64,000 nt of DNA from Roseovarius sp. MMSF_3281 (GCF_030733685.1 NZ_JASHIM010000017.1:1-64000), one strand, 5' to 3'. Positions 24,790 through 33,190 are shown, counted from the first letter of the stretch. Translations and numbers: made by a program. Notes: a model not told the origin generated them from the sequence alone.

Positions 24790-26171
24790 CCGGGGCAACC
24801 GCTTTCAGGGCTACCTTGTCCTGTGGACGGGGTCGCTTCCCGGTTACAAATGCCTTCCAATAGCAGATTGATGAGCATGCTGGAGAATTCAGGCAGTGAT
24901 AGATATCCTTCCACTCCTGCCTTGTTCGGGTCGAACCATTCCACCGTCCAGTTTAAGGCACCCAACATCACTTGGCGCAAGGGGACGATCTTGATATCCG
25001 ACCGTATGGCACCGTCGTCCTGAGCTTCACGGAGTATCCGATCCCAGAGTTTTCCATACTCATGGCGAATACCCCTGTGCCTCTCCCTGAAATGATTGGG
25101 GAGCATTCCATAGCTTCTGATATTCGCCGAGGTGAATTCACTTGCCTTGAAGAGGAAATCCAGGTGCGCCCAGATTGCAGTCGCTATCTTGGCGTGATGA
25201 TCGTACGGGGCATCGAATTTCCGAACGGCGGCTTCGACACCTGATAGCAAGTCCCTCAGTCCGGCGTTTAGAACTTCGTCGACGATCGCTTCTTTGGAGT
25301 TGAAATGGTAATAGACGCTTCCCGCTTTCATGTCCGCTTCTTCCGCGATCTTTCTCAGCGTGGTCGCCTTGTAGCCATTGTCCCTCAGAACGCGCGCTGC
25401 GGCCTTTAGAATTTCTGCACGGGTGTTAGCCGCCTTGCCGTCGGGATCCGGGGTTTTGGCGGGAGTGGCGGGGCACAGCTTCAAGCCTCCGGTACCCGCC
25501 TTGCGATGTGGACACATTCCGTCAAGTATCAGCTTACTCATTCGTTCCGCGAGGATGCGCACCGGATACTTGTCGACATCGTACCATTCTACGGTCCAGT
25601 TCATGGCACTTAGGATGAACTGGCGGATCACAGCAGTGGATATGTCGCTTCGAAGGTGGCCGGCGCGTTTGGCGTCATTCAGGAATTTGCCCCAGGCCCC
25701 TGCATATGATGCACGCAATTCGCGATGCGGGGCGCGTGTTTCGTCCGACAACATCGGATAGTTCCGAATATTGGCTGACGTGAAGTCGCTGTCGGTCAAT
25801 AGGTAGGTAAGGTGTGTTTCAATCAGCAGTCTGAAAGTCTTGCGAAAATCCTCCGAACTTGTCGGTGCCGACCGAACGATTTCACTGACCGCCTGATATA
25901 GTTGACGGACGCCAAGATCGAGAACATCGCTCAGAATCTGGTCCTTGGATTGAAAATGATAATAAATGCTGCCGGCCTCAATGCCAGCTTCCTGCGCGAT
26001 GTCGCGCATAGTCGTTGCGTGATAGCCTTCATACCGAAAAAGTCGCGCAGCCGCCGAAAGGATACCCTCACGTGTCCTCTCAGACTTGCTCAAGTCTTCG
26101 CTCAGTGTCCTGGGGGGGTCAGTCTTGTGTACCATTTCATTTCGATACTTGCGGGACACGAGACTGTCCAT
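24771..26171 (-). CDS. Tandem two-repeat TetR-family regulator
   Basis: Two complete TetR units in one chain, about 466 residues from ATG 26171 (ATG 26135 or 26222 are alternatives). Unit 1: HTH with MRDIAQEAGIEAGSIYYHF, ligand domain with SDFTSANIR and MNWTVEWYD. A linker rich in Pro/Lys/Gly follows (around CPHRKAGTGG). Unit 2: LRKIAEEADMKAGSVYYHF, SEFTSANIR, LNWTVEWFD. Canonical TetR proteins are single-unit homodimers, so this may bind as a pre-formed single-chain dimer. Recognition helices match the TetR at 9640, implying the same operators; a perfect-half-site operator lies just upstream. Confidence 0.9.
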   Translation of the reverse strand: MDSLVSRKYRNEMVHKTDPPRTLSEDLSKSERTREGILSAAARLFRYEGYHATTMRDIAQEAGIEAGSIYYHFQSKDQILSDVLDLGVRQLYQAVSEIVRSAPTSSEDFRKTFRLLIETHLTYLLTDSDFTSANIRNYPMLSDETRAPHRELRASYAGAWGKFLNDAKRAGHLRSDISTAVIRQFILSAMNWTVEWYDVDKYPVRILAERMSKLILDGMCPHRKAGTGGLKLCPATPAKTPDPDGKAANTRAEILKAAARVLRDNGYKATTLRKIAEEADMKAGSVYYHFNSKEAIVDEVLNAGLRDLLSGVEAAVRKFDAPYDHHAKIATAIWAHLDFLFKASEFTSANIRSYGMLPNHFRERHRGIRHEYGKLWDRILREAQDDGAIRSDIKIVPLRQVMLGALNWTVEWFDPNKAGVEGYLSLPEFSSMLINLLLEGICNREATPSTGQGSPESGCPGQTRRK

Positions 26172-26180
26172 TGCATTAAA

Positions 26181-26196
26181 TCTAACAAATGTTAGA
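26181..26196. promoter_or_regulatory. Predicted TetR operator at the tandem TetR promoter
   Basis: TCTAACAAATGTTAGA, with both half-sites and the flanking T/A intact. It lies between the tandem TetR gene (minus) and the BadH-like SDR (plus), 63 bp upstream of the latter. It would allow autoregulation of the regulator. If ATG 26171 is the true start, the site is only about 10 bp away. Confidence 0.78.
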
Positions 26197-26259
26197 ATAA
26201 TCCAAGGAACGTTCCGAATCAAGTTCTTGACAAAGGTTTATCGGAAGAGGAGGACCTCC

Positions 26260-27021
26260 ATGCGAGGGTTGAGTGGAAAACGGGTCATTGTGACCGGCGG
26301 TGGAAGCGGCATTGGCCGCGCAGTTTGCGAACGGTTCGGCGAAGAGGGCGCCGAAGTTGCCGTTTTCGATCTGAACAAGGATGGGGCGGAGGAAACTGTC
26401 CGACTGATCACCGAGGCTGGCGGGAAGGCGCAGGCCTTCAAGGCGGACATCACCGACCGTGCCCAGGTCGACAAGGCTGTAGCCGAGTTCGAAGCCGGGG
26501 GTCCGGTCGATGTGCTGGTGAACAATGCCGGCTGGGACGTGATCAAACCGTTCCTCGACACCGATCCCGACCTATGGAAAAAGGTCATCGACATAAATCT
26601 TTACGGTCCGCTGAATATGCATCACGCGGTGCTTCCGGGCATGGTCAAGAACGGCGGCGGCCGTGTGGTCAACATCGCGTCCGACGCCGGACGCGTCGGA
26701 TCATCCGGCGAAGCCGTGTATTCGGCCTGCAAGGGTGGCATCATCTCGTTCACCAAAACCGTAGCGCGCGAACTGGCGCGTAAAGGTATTCAATTGAATG
26801 CGGTCGCCCCCGGCCCGACCGATACGCCGCTGTTCGCTCAGGTTGCCGAGGGCGAGGCCGGTCAAAAGATCGCCGAAGGTCTCAAGCGGGCGATTCCGAT
26901 GAAGCGTCTTGCGCAGCCGACGGATTACCCTGGCATCATCTGCTTCCTGTCGTCGGACGACGCAGGGTTCATTACCGGCCAGGTGATTTCGGTTTCGGGC
27001 GGCCTGTCCATGCACGGTTAA
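26260..27021 (+). CDS. SDR, BadH-like (2-hydroxycyclohexanecarboxyl-CoA dehydrogenase type)
   Basis: SDR of 253 residues from ATG 26260 (GGAAGAGGAGGACCTCC upstream). Cofactor motif TGGGSGIG, VNNAGWDVIKPF, MHHAVLPGM, catalytic Ser in NIASDAGRVGSSGEAVYSACKGG with intact YxxxK, and the tail DDAGFITGQVISVSGGL. These blocks closely resemble BadH of the anaerobic/alicyclic benzoate pathway of Rhodopseudomonas. In this context a general NAD-dependent 3-hydroxyacyl-CoA dehydrogenase for a cyclic or branched acid is likely. It is followed by two hairpins. Confidence 0.85.
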   Translation: MRGLSGKRVIVTGGGSGIGRAVCERFGEEGAEVAVFDLNKDGAEETVRLITEAGGKAQAFKADITDRAQVDKAVAEFEAGGPVDVLVNNAGWDVIKPFLDTDPDLWKKVIDINLYGPLNMHHAVLPGMVKNGGGRVVNIASDAGRVGSSGEAVYSACKGGIISFTKTVARELARKGIQLNAVAPGPTDTPLFAQVAEGEAGQKIAEGLKRAIPMKRLAQPTDYPGIICFLSSDDAGFITGQVISVSGGLSMHG

Positions 27022-27026
27022 AACGC

Positions 27027-27060
27027 TGGCAGCAGCGCCGGACTCAAGGCGCTGCTGCCA
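27027..27060 (+). terminator. 13-bp perfect hairpin after the BadH-like gene
   Basis: TGGCAGCAGCGCC and GGCGCTGCTGCCA form a perfect 13-bp stem with an 8-nt loop, 5 bp after the stop codon. No U-run follows, so it may stabilise the mRNA end or act with the second hairpin. Confidence 0.6.
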
Positions 27061-27088
27061 TACCGTGCCAAGAGTTACCTCCCCGACT

Positions 27089-27115
27089 GGCCGCGCCTTA
27101 TGTGCGGCCCTTTTT
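27089..27115 (+). terminator. Intrinsic terminator
   Basis: GGCCGC ... GCGGCC stem followed directly by CTTTTT, the classical Rho-independent layout. It ends only 20 bp before the start of the acyl-CoA synthetase gene, so that gene needs read-through or a promoter within or close to the hairpin. Confidence 0.62.
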
Positions 27116-27134
27116 CATTCTAGAAAGGTTGCGA

Positions 27135-29072
27135 ATGTTTCAGCCAGGCTCTGACATCCAGCGGACAAGCACGCTGACCGCATTTCTGAGGGGCTGCGGC
27201 ATTGACAGTTACGAGGAACTCGTCCGCCGTTCGAATGAAGACCCAGACTGGTTCTGGGGCCAGATCATTGACCATGCCGGGATACGGTTCGCGCGGCCCT
27301 ACAGCCGGTTGCGAGATATCTCCGAAGGGCCCGAATCGATCCGGTGGGCCGTCGGGAGTACTTTGAATCTGACGGAAACCTGTCTTGACGCCCGAATTGC
27401 CGATGGCTTGGGCGACAAGGTCGCAATCGACTGGGTCGGCGAAGACGGAAGCCGCCGCCGCTGGACCTATTCCGACCTTACCGCCGAAGCCTCCCGCGTC
27501 GCCTCGGCCCTTGCCACGCGCGGTGTAAGGCCCGGTCAGGCGGTGGGCATCTATATGCCGATGATCCCCGAAATCGAGGCCGCGCTTCTGGGTATTGCCC
27601 GGCTGGGCGCGGTTGCGGTTCCGCTGTTTTCCGGTTTTGCGCCCCATGCCATCGTATCGCGCCTGAACGACGCGGATGCCGTGGCGGTGTTGACGGCGGA
27701 TGCCACACCCCGGCGAGGCAAGCCGGTCTGGATGGAAGCGACCCTTGCCCAGGCTTTGACCGACGTACCATCGGTTCATACCGTGATCAGCCTGCGACGG
27801 TTCGGCGATGCGGTGGCCGATCCGGCCCGCGATCTGGACTGGACCGAAACAGTGGGCCGCGCCAGTCCGGAGTTTGCCGCCGTTCCCGTCAGTGCCGATG
27901 ACACCTTTCTCATCGCCTATACATCGGGCACCACCGGGCGGCCCAAGGGTGTCGTGCATACCCATTTGGGCGTGCAGGCCAAGGCCACGGCCGATTTCCT
28001 GCTTTGCCTCGACATGAAACGGGATGACCGGCACCTCTGGATGACCGACATGGGGTGGGTCATGGGACCGCTCACCCTTTTATCGGTGCTCTTGTCCGAT
28101 TCGACTCTGGTGCTGGCCGAGGGCGCACCATCAATGCCCGGCGATCCCTTCAGGCTGCTGCGTCTTGCGTCCGAGATGGAGGTCACGCATCTCGGTGTGG
28201 CCCCGACCCTGGTACGGCAGTTCATGACGCAGGATACTGAACCCTTGTCGGGCTACGACTTGTCGCCCCTGCGCATCGTCGCCTCGACCGGCGAGCCCTG
28301 GACCGACGACGCCTGGCTCTGGCAACTGGATCACATCTGCCGCCGCCGCGCCGTGCCGCTGAACATCTCGGGCGGGACCGAGCTTTTTGGCGCGATCCTG
28401 ACCTCGACCGTGCTGCACGAGCTCAAGCCCGGCGGATTTTCGGCCCAGGCCCTGGGTGTCGGGGCCAAGGTTCTGCGCCAGGACGGCCGCGAAGTCGCAC
28501 CGGGGGAGGTCGGGGAACTGGTCGTGACCCAGCCGCCTCTGGGTCTGACCCCGGCCATCAGGGGGGACCGCGATCGCTACCTTGACACCTACTGGTCCAC
28601 CTTCCCCGGCCTCTGGCGGCACGGCGACTGGGTGCGCTGCGATCCGGACGGGACATGGTATATCCTGGGCCGGTCGGACGACACGCTGAACATCGCCGGC
28701 AAACGCATCGGCCCGCCCGAGATCGAGGCGGCCCTGACCGAAACCGGAGAGGTGGTGGACGCCGCGGCCATCGCGGCACCTGATGACATCAAGGGCGTGG
28801 CTGTCGTCTGCGTCTGCGTGGCGGCACCAAATGTGTCGCCGGACGCGGAGCTCGTGAACCGGCTCAAGGATCGTGTCGGGGAGATCGTCTCGAAACCCTT
28901 CCGCCCGCGCGAGATCCACTTTGTCGAAGCGCTGCCCAAGACCCGCAGCATGAAAACCATGCGCCGTGTCGTGCGCGCCGCCTTTCTCGGTGAAGATCCA
29001 GGCGATCTGTCGTCGATCAGCAACCCGGAAACCATTCAGCCCATCGCAGACCTGCAAAAGGAAAAGTCATGA
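27135..29072 (+). CDS. Acyl-CoA synthetase (AMP-forming, acetyl-CoA-synthetase-like)
   Basis: ANL-superfamily ligase of 645 residues that activates a carboxylic acid via an acyl-adenylate. ATG 27135 follows GAAAGG. The P-loop is AYTSGTTGRPKGVVHTH, then WMTDMGWVMGP, SGGTELFGA, WRHGDWVRCDPDG and the C-terminal catalytic Lys in TRSMKTMRRVVR. The long N-terminal region and overall length fit the acetyl/propionyl/acetoacetyl-CoA-synthetase branch, here perhaps AtuH-like. It is one of two apparently complete ligases in the window, so it may be the entry enzyme for the free acid. Confidence 0.87.
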   Translation: MFQPGSDIQRTSTLTAFLRGCGIDSYEELVRRSNEDPDWFWGQIIDHAGIRFARPYSRLRDISEGPESIRWAVGSTLNLTETCLDARIADGLGDKVAIDWVGEDGSRRRWTYSDLTAEASRVASALATRGVRPGQAVGIYMPMIPEIEAALLGIARLGAVAVPLFSGFAPHAIVSRLNDADAVAVLTADATPRRGKPVWMEATLAQALTDVPSVHTVISLRRFGDAVADPARDLDWTETVGRASPEFAAVPVSADDTFLIAYTSGTTGRPKGVVHTHLGVQAKATADFLLCLDMKRDDRHLWMTDMGWVMGPLTLLSVLLSDSTLVLAEGAPSMPGDPFRLLRLASEMEVTHLGVAPTLVRQFMTQDTEPLSGYDLSPLRIVASTGEPWTDDAWLWQLDHICRRRAVPLNISGGTELFGAILTSTVLHELKPGGFSAQALGVGAKVLRQDGREVAPGEVGELVVTQPPLGLTPAIRGDRDRYLDTYWSTFPGLWRHGDWVRCDPDGTWYILGRSDDTLNIAGKRIGPPEIEAALTETGEVVDAAAIAAPDDIKGVAVVCVCVAAPNVSPDAELVNRLKDRVGEIVSKPFRPREIHFVEALPKTRSMKTMRRVVRAAFLGEDPGDLSSISNPETIQPIADLQKEKS

Positions 29073-29923
29073 TCACTGTTTTCGGAGCCACGGGCACGAC
29101 TGGTGCGCCCCTCGTCGACACGCTTCTGGCAAAAGGCGCGACCGTGCGCGCTGTCACCAGCGACCTCTCAAAGTTAGACGCGCTAAAGGCCAAAGGATGC
29201 GAGGCGGTCGTCGCGGATTTCACCGACCCTGCCGCGCTGGCGCGGGCCTGTGACGGGGCAGAAAAGATATACCTGGTCACGCCTGCCCATCTGAACATGC
29301 GCCAGTGGAAGGCGAACGTGATCGAGGCGGCCAAGTCCGCGGGCGTGCGCCATATCGTTTTGGCCACGGGGCTTGGCGCGTCGCCCAAGGCGGGGCTGAC
29401 CTTTGGCAAATGGCATTCGGAAACCCAGGAACTGCTGAAGCAAAGCGGCCTTGACTGGACCTTTGTCCAGCCGACCTATTTCATGCAGAACCTGCTGTGG
29501 CAGGCCGGCAACATTGCAAAGGACGCCGTGTACTATGACGATCTGGGCGGCCCCGTGGCCTGGATCGACGCCCGCGACATCGCGGATGTCGCCGCCGAGG
29601 CGCTGACCGCTCCGGGGTACGAAGGCAAGGTTCTTGGCCTGACCGGGCCCGAAGCTCTTGCAGGGGATGACATCGCGGCCCTTCTGTCCGGGGTGACGGG
29701 ACGAACAGTGTCGTGCGTGTCCCTGTCGGCCGAGGATGCCAGGGCGGGCATGGTGGCCGGCGGAATGCAGGACGAGGTCGCCGGGGCCATGGTCGAACTG
29801 GCCTCTATCGCGCCCAGGGGCTACCTAGCCGGCATCGAGACCACGGTCAGCGAGGTGGTGGAGCGCCCGGCCCGCCGGTTTGCCGATTTCATCGCCGAAA
29901 ACCGGAATGCTTTCGTCAAGTAA
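29069..29923 (+). CDS. NmrA-like NAD(P)-binding protein
   Basis: Atypical SDR of 284 residues. VFGATGTTGAPLVDTLLAKG (residues 4-23) is the NmrA/HSCARG-type dinucleotide fold; PTYFMQNLLW and the following GPVAWIDARDIADVAAEAL match the quinone-oxidoreductase-like branch. ATGA overlap with the ligase indicates coupling. Members act as NADPH-dependent quinone reductases or redox sensors; the role here is not clear. The C-terminal region is intact. Confidence 0.8.
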   Translation: MITVFGATGTTGAPLVDTLLAKGATVRAVTSDLSKLDALKAKGCEAVVADFTDPAALARACDGAEKIYLVTPAHLNMRQWKANVIEAAKSAGVRHIVLATGLGASPKAGLTFGKWHSETQELLKQSGLDWTFVQPTYFMQNLLWQAGNIAKDAVYYDDLGGPVAWIDARDIADVAAEALTAPGYEGKVLGLTGPEALAGDDIAALLSGVTGRTVSCVSLSAEDARAGMVAGGMQDEVAGAMVELASIAPRGYLAGIETTVSEVVERPARRFADFIAENRNAFVK

Positions 29924-29927
29924 CCTG

Positions 29928-30672
29928 ATGGCGCCGCCGCTTTATCTGGAACTGGCGCCGCCTGACGAAGCGGCCAAACAGATCGACCATTTGTTCGTGT
30001 TCCGCGATACCGGTGTGCTGAGCGGTGGTGGACGCGGGCGGTTCGCAACCGACCTCTTTACCCTTTCGGTAACGCGCGACGACAGCGGCGGCGGGCGCGT
30101 ATCGCTGGCAGAACCGCGCCCCTATTGTTCGCCCCGCCCAAGGCCATTCCTGGGTGTCGTGGCCGGGCTGCGACTGTCGTCACGACCGCAGCGATTTCCC
30201 GACTCCAAAGTGCTGGACATGCTGGCCTCTGAACTGGCCAGGGTTCAGACCGGGGACGATGACCTGCCTGCGCTCATCGCGGTGCTTGACGGCCTTGCGA
30301 GAGACCTGCGCTTTGCCGCACCACCCGGAGCTTACAGCCACCGGACCAAACGTCGAAAGGTGCGGGCGGAAACCGGCGTGTCGCGGCTAGCGACCTTGCG
30401 ACGCTTTCGCCGGGCTCTCGGGCAGCTTGCGTCAAGACCCTGCCGCTGAGCGATCTGGCGCTGGACGCCGGATATTACGATCAATCTCACTTGTCCGCCG
30501 CTTGCCGGATCTTCGCCGGCAAACCGCCCGGCGCGTTGCGCGCTCTGTCTATTCCGCGTCGTTTTGACCTTTTGCTACAAGATACGCGCCCCAAAGACCG
30601 CCTAGGGTCAGGACTCATAGCCAATAGATGACGGTTGCGGCGAGAGCGATTGCGGAGAGGAAAACCTTTGGG
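29928..30672 (+). pseudogene. AraC-family regulator, decayed and IS-interrupted
   Basis: Remains of an AraC regulator starting 4 bp after the NmrA-like gene (MAPPLYLELAPPDEAA). The first frame ends at 30449 after the first HTH helix pair (ETGVSRLATLRRFRRALG). The second HTH continues in another frame from about 30432: LSDLALDAGYYDQSHL then CRIFAGKPPGALRA. About 20-25 residues expected between these segments are missing, so an internal deletion caused the frameshift. The 3' end runs into the IS at 30605, where the reading continues to a stop inside the element near 30630. Confidence 0.75.
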
Positions 30673-31235
30673 CACCTGTCGTATCGGGTCGCCACACGCC
30701 GCCAATCCTTTAGCCTGCCGAACATGATCTCGATACGATTGCGGCGTTTGTAGCGCCGCTTGTCGTATTTGACGGTCTTCTTGCGCTGTTTTCGACCGGG
30801 GATGCACGCGCGTATCCCCTTGTCTTTCAACGCTTCCCGGAACCAGTCGGCGTCATAGCCGCGATCCCCGAGCAGCCAGTCGACCTTGGGCAAGCTGCTC
30901 AGCAGAGCGCGGGCGCCGATGTAATCGCTGACCTGTCCGGCAGTCACGAACAGGTTCAGAGGCCGCCCCTGGCTGTCGCAGATGGCGTGCAGCTTGGTGT
31001 TCATGCCGCCTTTGGTGCGGCCAATCAGGCGTCCACGCCCCCCTTTTTCGCGGCCAGGCTGGTCGCTGTCCGGTGTGCTTTCAGATAGGTTGCATCGATC
31101 ATGACAGTCTTCTCTTCGACATGTTCCGCAGCGAGGCCGGCCATGATCCGGGCGAAGACGCCCTTGTCGCTCCATCGCTTCCAGCGGTTGTAGAGCGTCT
31201 TGTGCGGGCCATATTCTCTGGGCGCATCGCGCCAT
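30615..31235 (-). CDS. IS5-type transposase, frame B (copy A)
   Basis: C-terminal catalytic half of the DDE transposase. The functional part starts near the slippery run (EKGGRGRLIGRTKGGMNTKLH) and includes LLGDRGYDADWFREAL (second Asp) and RNRIEIMFGRLKDWRRVATRYDR (catalytic Glu with the conserved Arg/Lys). The upstream part of this frame, before about 31048, is probably not translated independently; expression is expected as an A-B fusion through -1 frameshifting. Confidence 0.88.
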   Translation of the reverse strand: MARCAQRIWPAQDALQPLEAMERQGRLRPDHGRPRCGTCRREDCHDRCNLSESTPDSDQPGREKGGRGRLIGRTKGGMNTKLHAICDSQGRPLNLFVTAGQVSDYIGARALLSSLPKVDWLLGDRGYDADWFREALKDKGIRACIPGRKQRKKTVKYDKRRYKRRNRIEIMFGRLKDWRRVATRYDRCPKVFLSAIALAATVIYWL

Positions 31236-31423
31236 CGTAACCCATTGCGATTGATGAAAATAATCCCACTCAGAACCCTGCGGTCATCGACCCGAGGTTT
31301 GCCGTGGGACTTCGGAAAATAGGGTTCCAGACGCGCCATCTGCGCATCGCTCAACCAGAAAAGATCAGACATGTCACCGCTCCGTTTTCGGAGCCGTGAA
31401 TCACGCGCCCGGCCAGAAATCAA
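31025..31423 (-). CDS. IS5-type transposase, frame A (copy A)
   Basis: N-terminal half of a DDE transposase, 132 residues. It contains the DUF4096-like DNA-binding part (LFWLSDAQMARLEPYFP, INRNGLRWRDAPREYGPHKTLYNR) and the first catalytic Asp in KTVMIDATYLKAH. It ends at KKGGVDA. A slippery A5G6 run (31038-31048 on the plus strand, read as AAAAAGGGGGG) precedes its stop, so a -1 shift would fuse it to frame B. This is the IS427-like arrangement. Confidence 0.9.
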   Translation of the reverse strand: MISGRARDSRLRKRSGDMSDLFWLSDAQMARLEPYFPKSHGKPRVDDRRVLSGIIFINRNGLRWRDAPREYGPHKTLYNRWKRWSDKGVFARIMAGLAAEHVEEKTVMIDATYLKAHRTATSLAAKKGGVDA

Positions 31424-31442
31424 TGGGTCCTCACCCTAGACT

Positions 31443-31880
31443 TCAGAGCTTTGAGAGTAGCGAGGCCAATTGAGCGGCGTCTTTGGGTTTCAGCTTTGCG
31501 CCGATCCTTTCCGACAGAACCCGTTCATAGATCGGCCACATCGCCCTCCTGACAGATTTACCCTTTTCAGAGATAGAAATGTTTTGACCTCGCCCATCTT
31601 CCAAGCAGTCCTGTCGGTTCACCAGCCCTGCTTTCACCATACGGTTCAGCAACCGCGATGTACCGTATTGGGGTAACAAAATCCGGTCTTTGAGTTCGAA
31701 TGGCCGGAGTCCGTCCGGGCCTGCCTTCTCGAGTTCGAGAAGCGCGTCATACCATGCAATTGGCGGGTATCCTGCCGATTTCAGAGACGTTTCGACAGCC
31801 TCAAGCAAAACGCGGCTTTTAGTCATGAGGGCTGTCCAGGCGGCCTCAGTAGCATGGTCAATCTCGTTCATATCCAGCAC
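31443..31880 (-). CDS. MarR-family regulator
   Basis: Winged-helix MarR repressor of 145 residues (an internal ATG at 31871 is an alternative). Features: YDALLELEKAGPDGLRPFEL (wing-helix start), YGTSRLLNRMVKAGLVNR (recognition helix) and DGRGQNISISEKGKSVRR (wing). Stop lies 7 bp inside the IS copy A right flank, so the gene is intact. Divergent from doxX-like and GST genes; two ATGCA-NN-TGCAT sites lie between them, a typical MarR control layout. Confidence 0.9.
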   Translation of the reverse strand: MLDMNEIDHATEAAWTALMTKSRVLLEAVETSLKSAGYPPIAWYDALLELEKAGPDGLRPFELKDRILLPQYGTSRLLNRMVKAGLVNRQDCLEDGRGQNISISEKGKSVRRAMWPIYERVLSERIGAKLKPKDAAQLASLLSKL

Positions 31881-31891
31881 CTATCATGTAC

Positions 31892-31903
31892 ATGCAAGTG
31901 CAT
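31892..31903. promoter_or_regulatory. Predicted MarR operator 1
   Basis: ATGCAAGTGCAT, an inverted repeat ATGCA-NN-TGCAT, 12 bp upstream of the MarR start. It matches the second site at 31938-31951. Confidence 0.6.
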
Positions 31904-31937
31904 CAACCTTGACATCGCATGTGACGCGCTATATATA

Positions 31938-31951
31938 GATGCAACTGCATC
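31938..31951. promoter_or_regulatory. Predicted MarR operator 2
   Basis: GATGCAACTGCATC, an inverted repeat with the same half-sites, 18 bp upstream of the DoxX-family start and 46 bp from site 1. Overlaps a TATATA stretch that could be the -10 of the doxX/GST promoter. Confidence 0.6.
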
Positions 31952-31969
31952 GACATATAGGATCATATC

Positions 31970-32404
31970 ATGTCACAATCGCACCTCACAGAATTTGGGA
32001 TATTCCTGCTCCGTATAGCACTCGGGATCATGTTCCTGGCGCACAGCCTGTTTCTCAAGCTCTTCATTTTCACACTTCCCGGAACGGCGCAGTTCTTCAT
32101 TTCGATCGGGCTGCCCGGCTGGTTTGCTTATATGGTCTTTGCAGTCGAGGCGATTGCCGGTGCCCTTTTGGTCCTCGGCGTACAGGCTCGGTGGGTCGCG
32201 TCGGCGACCGTGCTCATCCTGGCCGGTGCGACCTGGGCTCACTCCGGAAACGGCTGGATGTTCGGATACGAGAACGGCGGGTGGGAATACCCGGCCTATC
32301 TGACGCTGCTTGCCATCGTGCAAGGGCTTCTGGGCGACGGCCGTTTCGCCCTCAGCCCTTCCTTCGCGCCCGGTAACGTGCAGATGGCGGGAGAGACAAC
32401 ATGA
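31970..32404 (+). CDS. DoxX-family membrane protein
   Basis: Inner-membrane protein of 144 residues with about four hydrophobic helices: GIFLLRIALGIMFLAHSLFL, GWFAYMVFAVEAIAGALLVL, WVASATVLILAGATWAHSG and YLTLLAIVQGLLG. DoxX-like proteins are linked to quinone or thiol redox balance, but the reaction is not established. ATGA overlap with the GST gene suggests a joint electrophile/oxidant response under the divergent MarR regulator. Confidence 0.87.
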   Translation: MSQSHLTEFGIFLLRIALGIMFLAHSLFLKLFIFTLPGTAQFFISIGLPGWFAYMVFAVEAIAGALLVLGVQARWVASATVLILAGATWAHSGNGWMFGYENGGWEYPAYLTLLAIVQGLLGDGRFALSPSFAPGNVQMAGETT

Positions 32405-33105
32405 GCCTCCACCTCATTAGCCATGCGCTCTGCCCATATGTGCAGCGCGCGGCGATCTCGCTCACTGAGAAAGGTGTCACGTTCGAGAGAACTGACATCG
32501 ATCTTTCGAACAAGCCCGACTGGTTTCTTGCCATATCTCCGCTGGGCAAGACGCCTGTCCTGGTTGTGGACGGGACGCCGATTTTCGAATCTGCGGTTAT
32601 CCTCGAATATCTTGAGGATACACAACCCCACGCGCTTCATCCGCACGACGCTCTCGATCGCGCCCGCCACCGTGCCTGGATTGAATTTGGATCTGCTGTC
32701 TTGAACGACATTGCGGGGTTCTACTCGGCGCCGAACGAGAAAGCGTTGGAAGAAAAAGTGGCGGCGCTCCGCGCAAAGTTCCTTCGGCTGGACGCGGAGC
32801 TTGGGGAGGGACCATGGTTCGATGGCCACCGGTTCAGCCTCGTCGATGTCGTATTCGGCCCGGTCTTCCGCTATTTCGACGTTTTTGACACCATCGGAGA
32901 GTTTGGCGTCTTCACAGGGCTTGCCCGTGTAAGGGCCTGGCGACATGAACTGGAGCGTCGGGTTTCTGTGAAGAATGCCGTCAGTGAAGATTACCCGACC
33001 CTTCTGCGTGACTTCATCAGACGGCGCAATTCTTACCTGTCCCAGATCATGCAGACAGGAGGGCCGAAGAAGACAGTTACACAGGTGCGATCGGCTGACC
33101 GCTGA
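32401..33105 (+). CDS. Glutathione S-transferase
   Basis: GST of 234 residues. The thioredoxin-like N-domain starts LHLISHALCPYVQRAAISL with a CPYV active-site segment as in omega/beta-type GSTs, followed by SPLGKTPVLVVDG and FESAVILEYLED (glutathione binding). The C-terminal helical domain follows (WIEFGSAVLNDIAGFY, FSLVDVVFGPVFRYF). A polar tail after residue 210 is longer than usual. Likely conjugates or reduces electrophiles, co-transcribed with doxX-like. Confidence 0.9.
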   Translation: MSLHLISHALCPYVQRAAISLTEKGVTFERTDIDLSNKPDWFLAISPLGKTPVLVVDGTPIFESAVILEYLEDTQPHALHPHDALDRARHRAWIEFGSAVLNDIAGFYSAPNEKALEEKVAALRAKFLRLDAELGEGPWFDGHRFSLVDVVFGPVFRYFDVFDTIGEFGVFTGLARVRAWRHELERRVSVKNAVSEDYPTLLRDFIRRRNSYLSQIMQTGGPKKTVTQVRSADR

Positions 33106-33190
33106 TCACTTGATATCGTTTTGTCGGGCCGCAGTACAGAACCGGACGTTTGAGGTCGCTTGGCGAATGTCCTGTGTGGATGGCTCCTGC

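Larger units (their letters stand above)
30605..31436 (-). mobile_element. IS5-type insertion sequence, copy A (832 bp)
   Basis: Complete element of 832 bp with imperfect terminal inverted repeats GGGTCAGGACTCATAG and GGGTGAGGACCCATTG (read inward from each end) and flanking TA on both sides, consistent with a 2-bp target duplication. It encodes a two-frame transposase. The same 832 bp recurs at 51569-52400 in the same orientation, with no difference seen in the encoded proteins. It sits in the 3' end of the AraC pseudogene. Confidence 0.93.
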
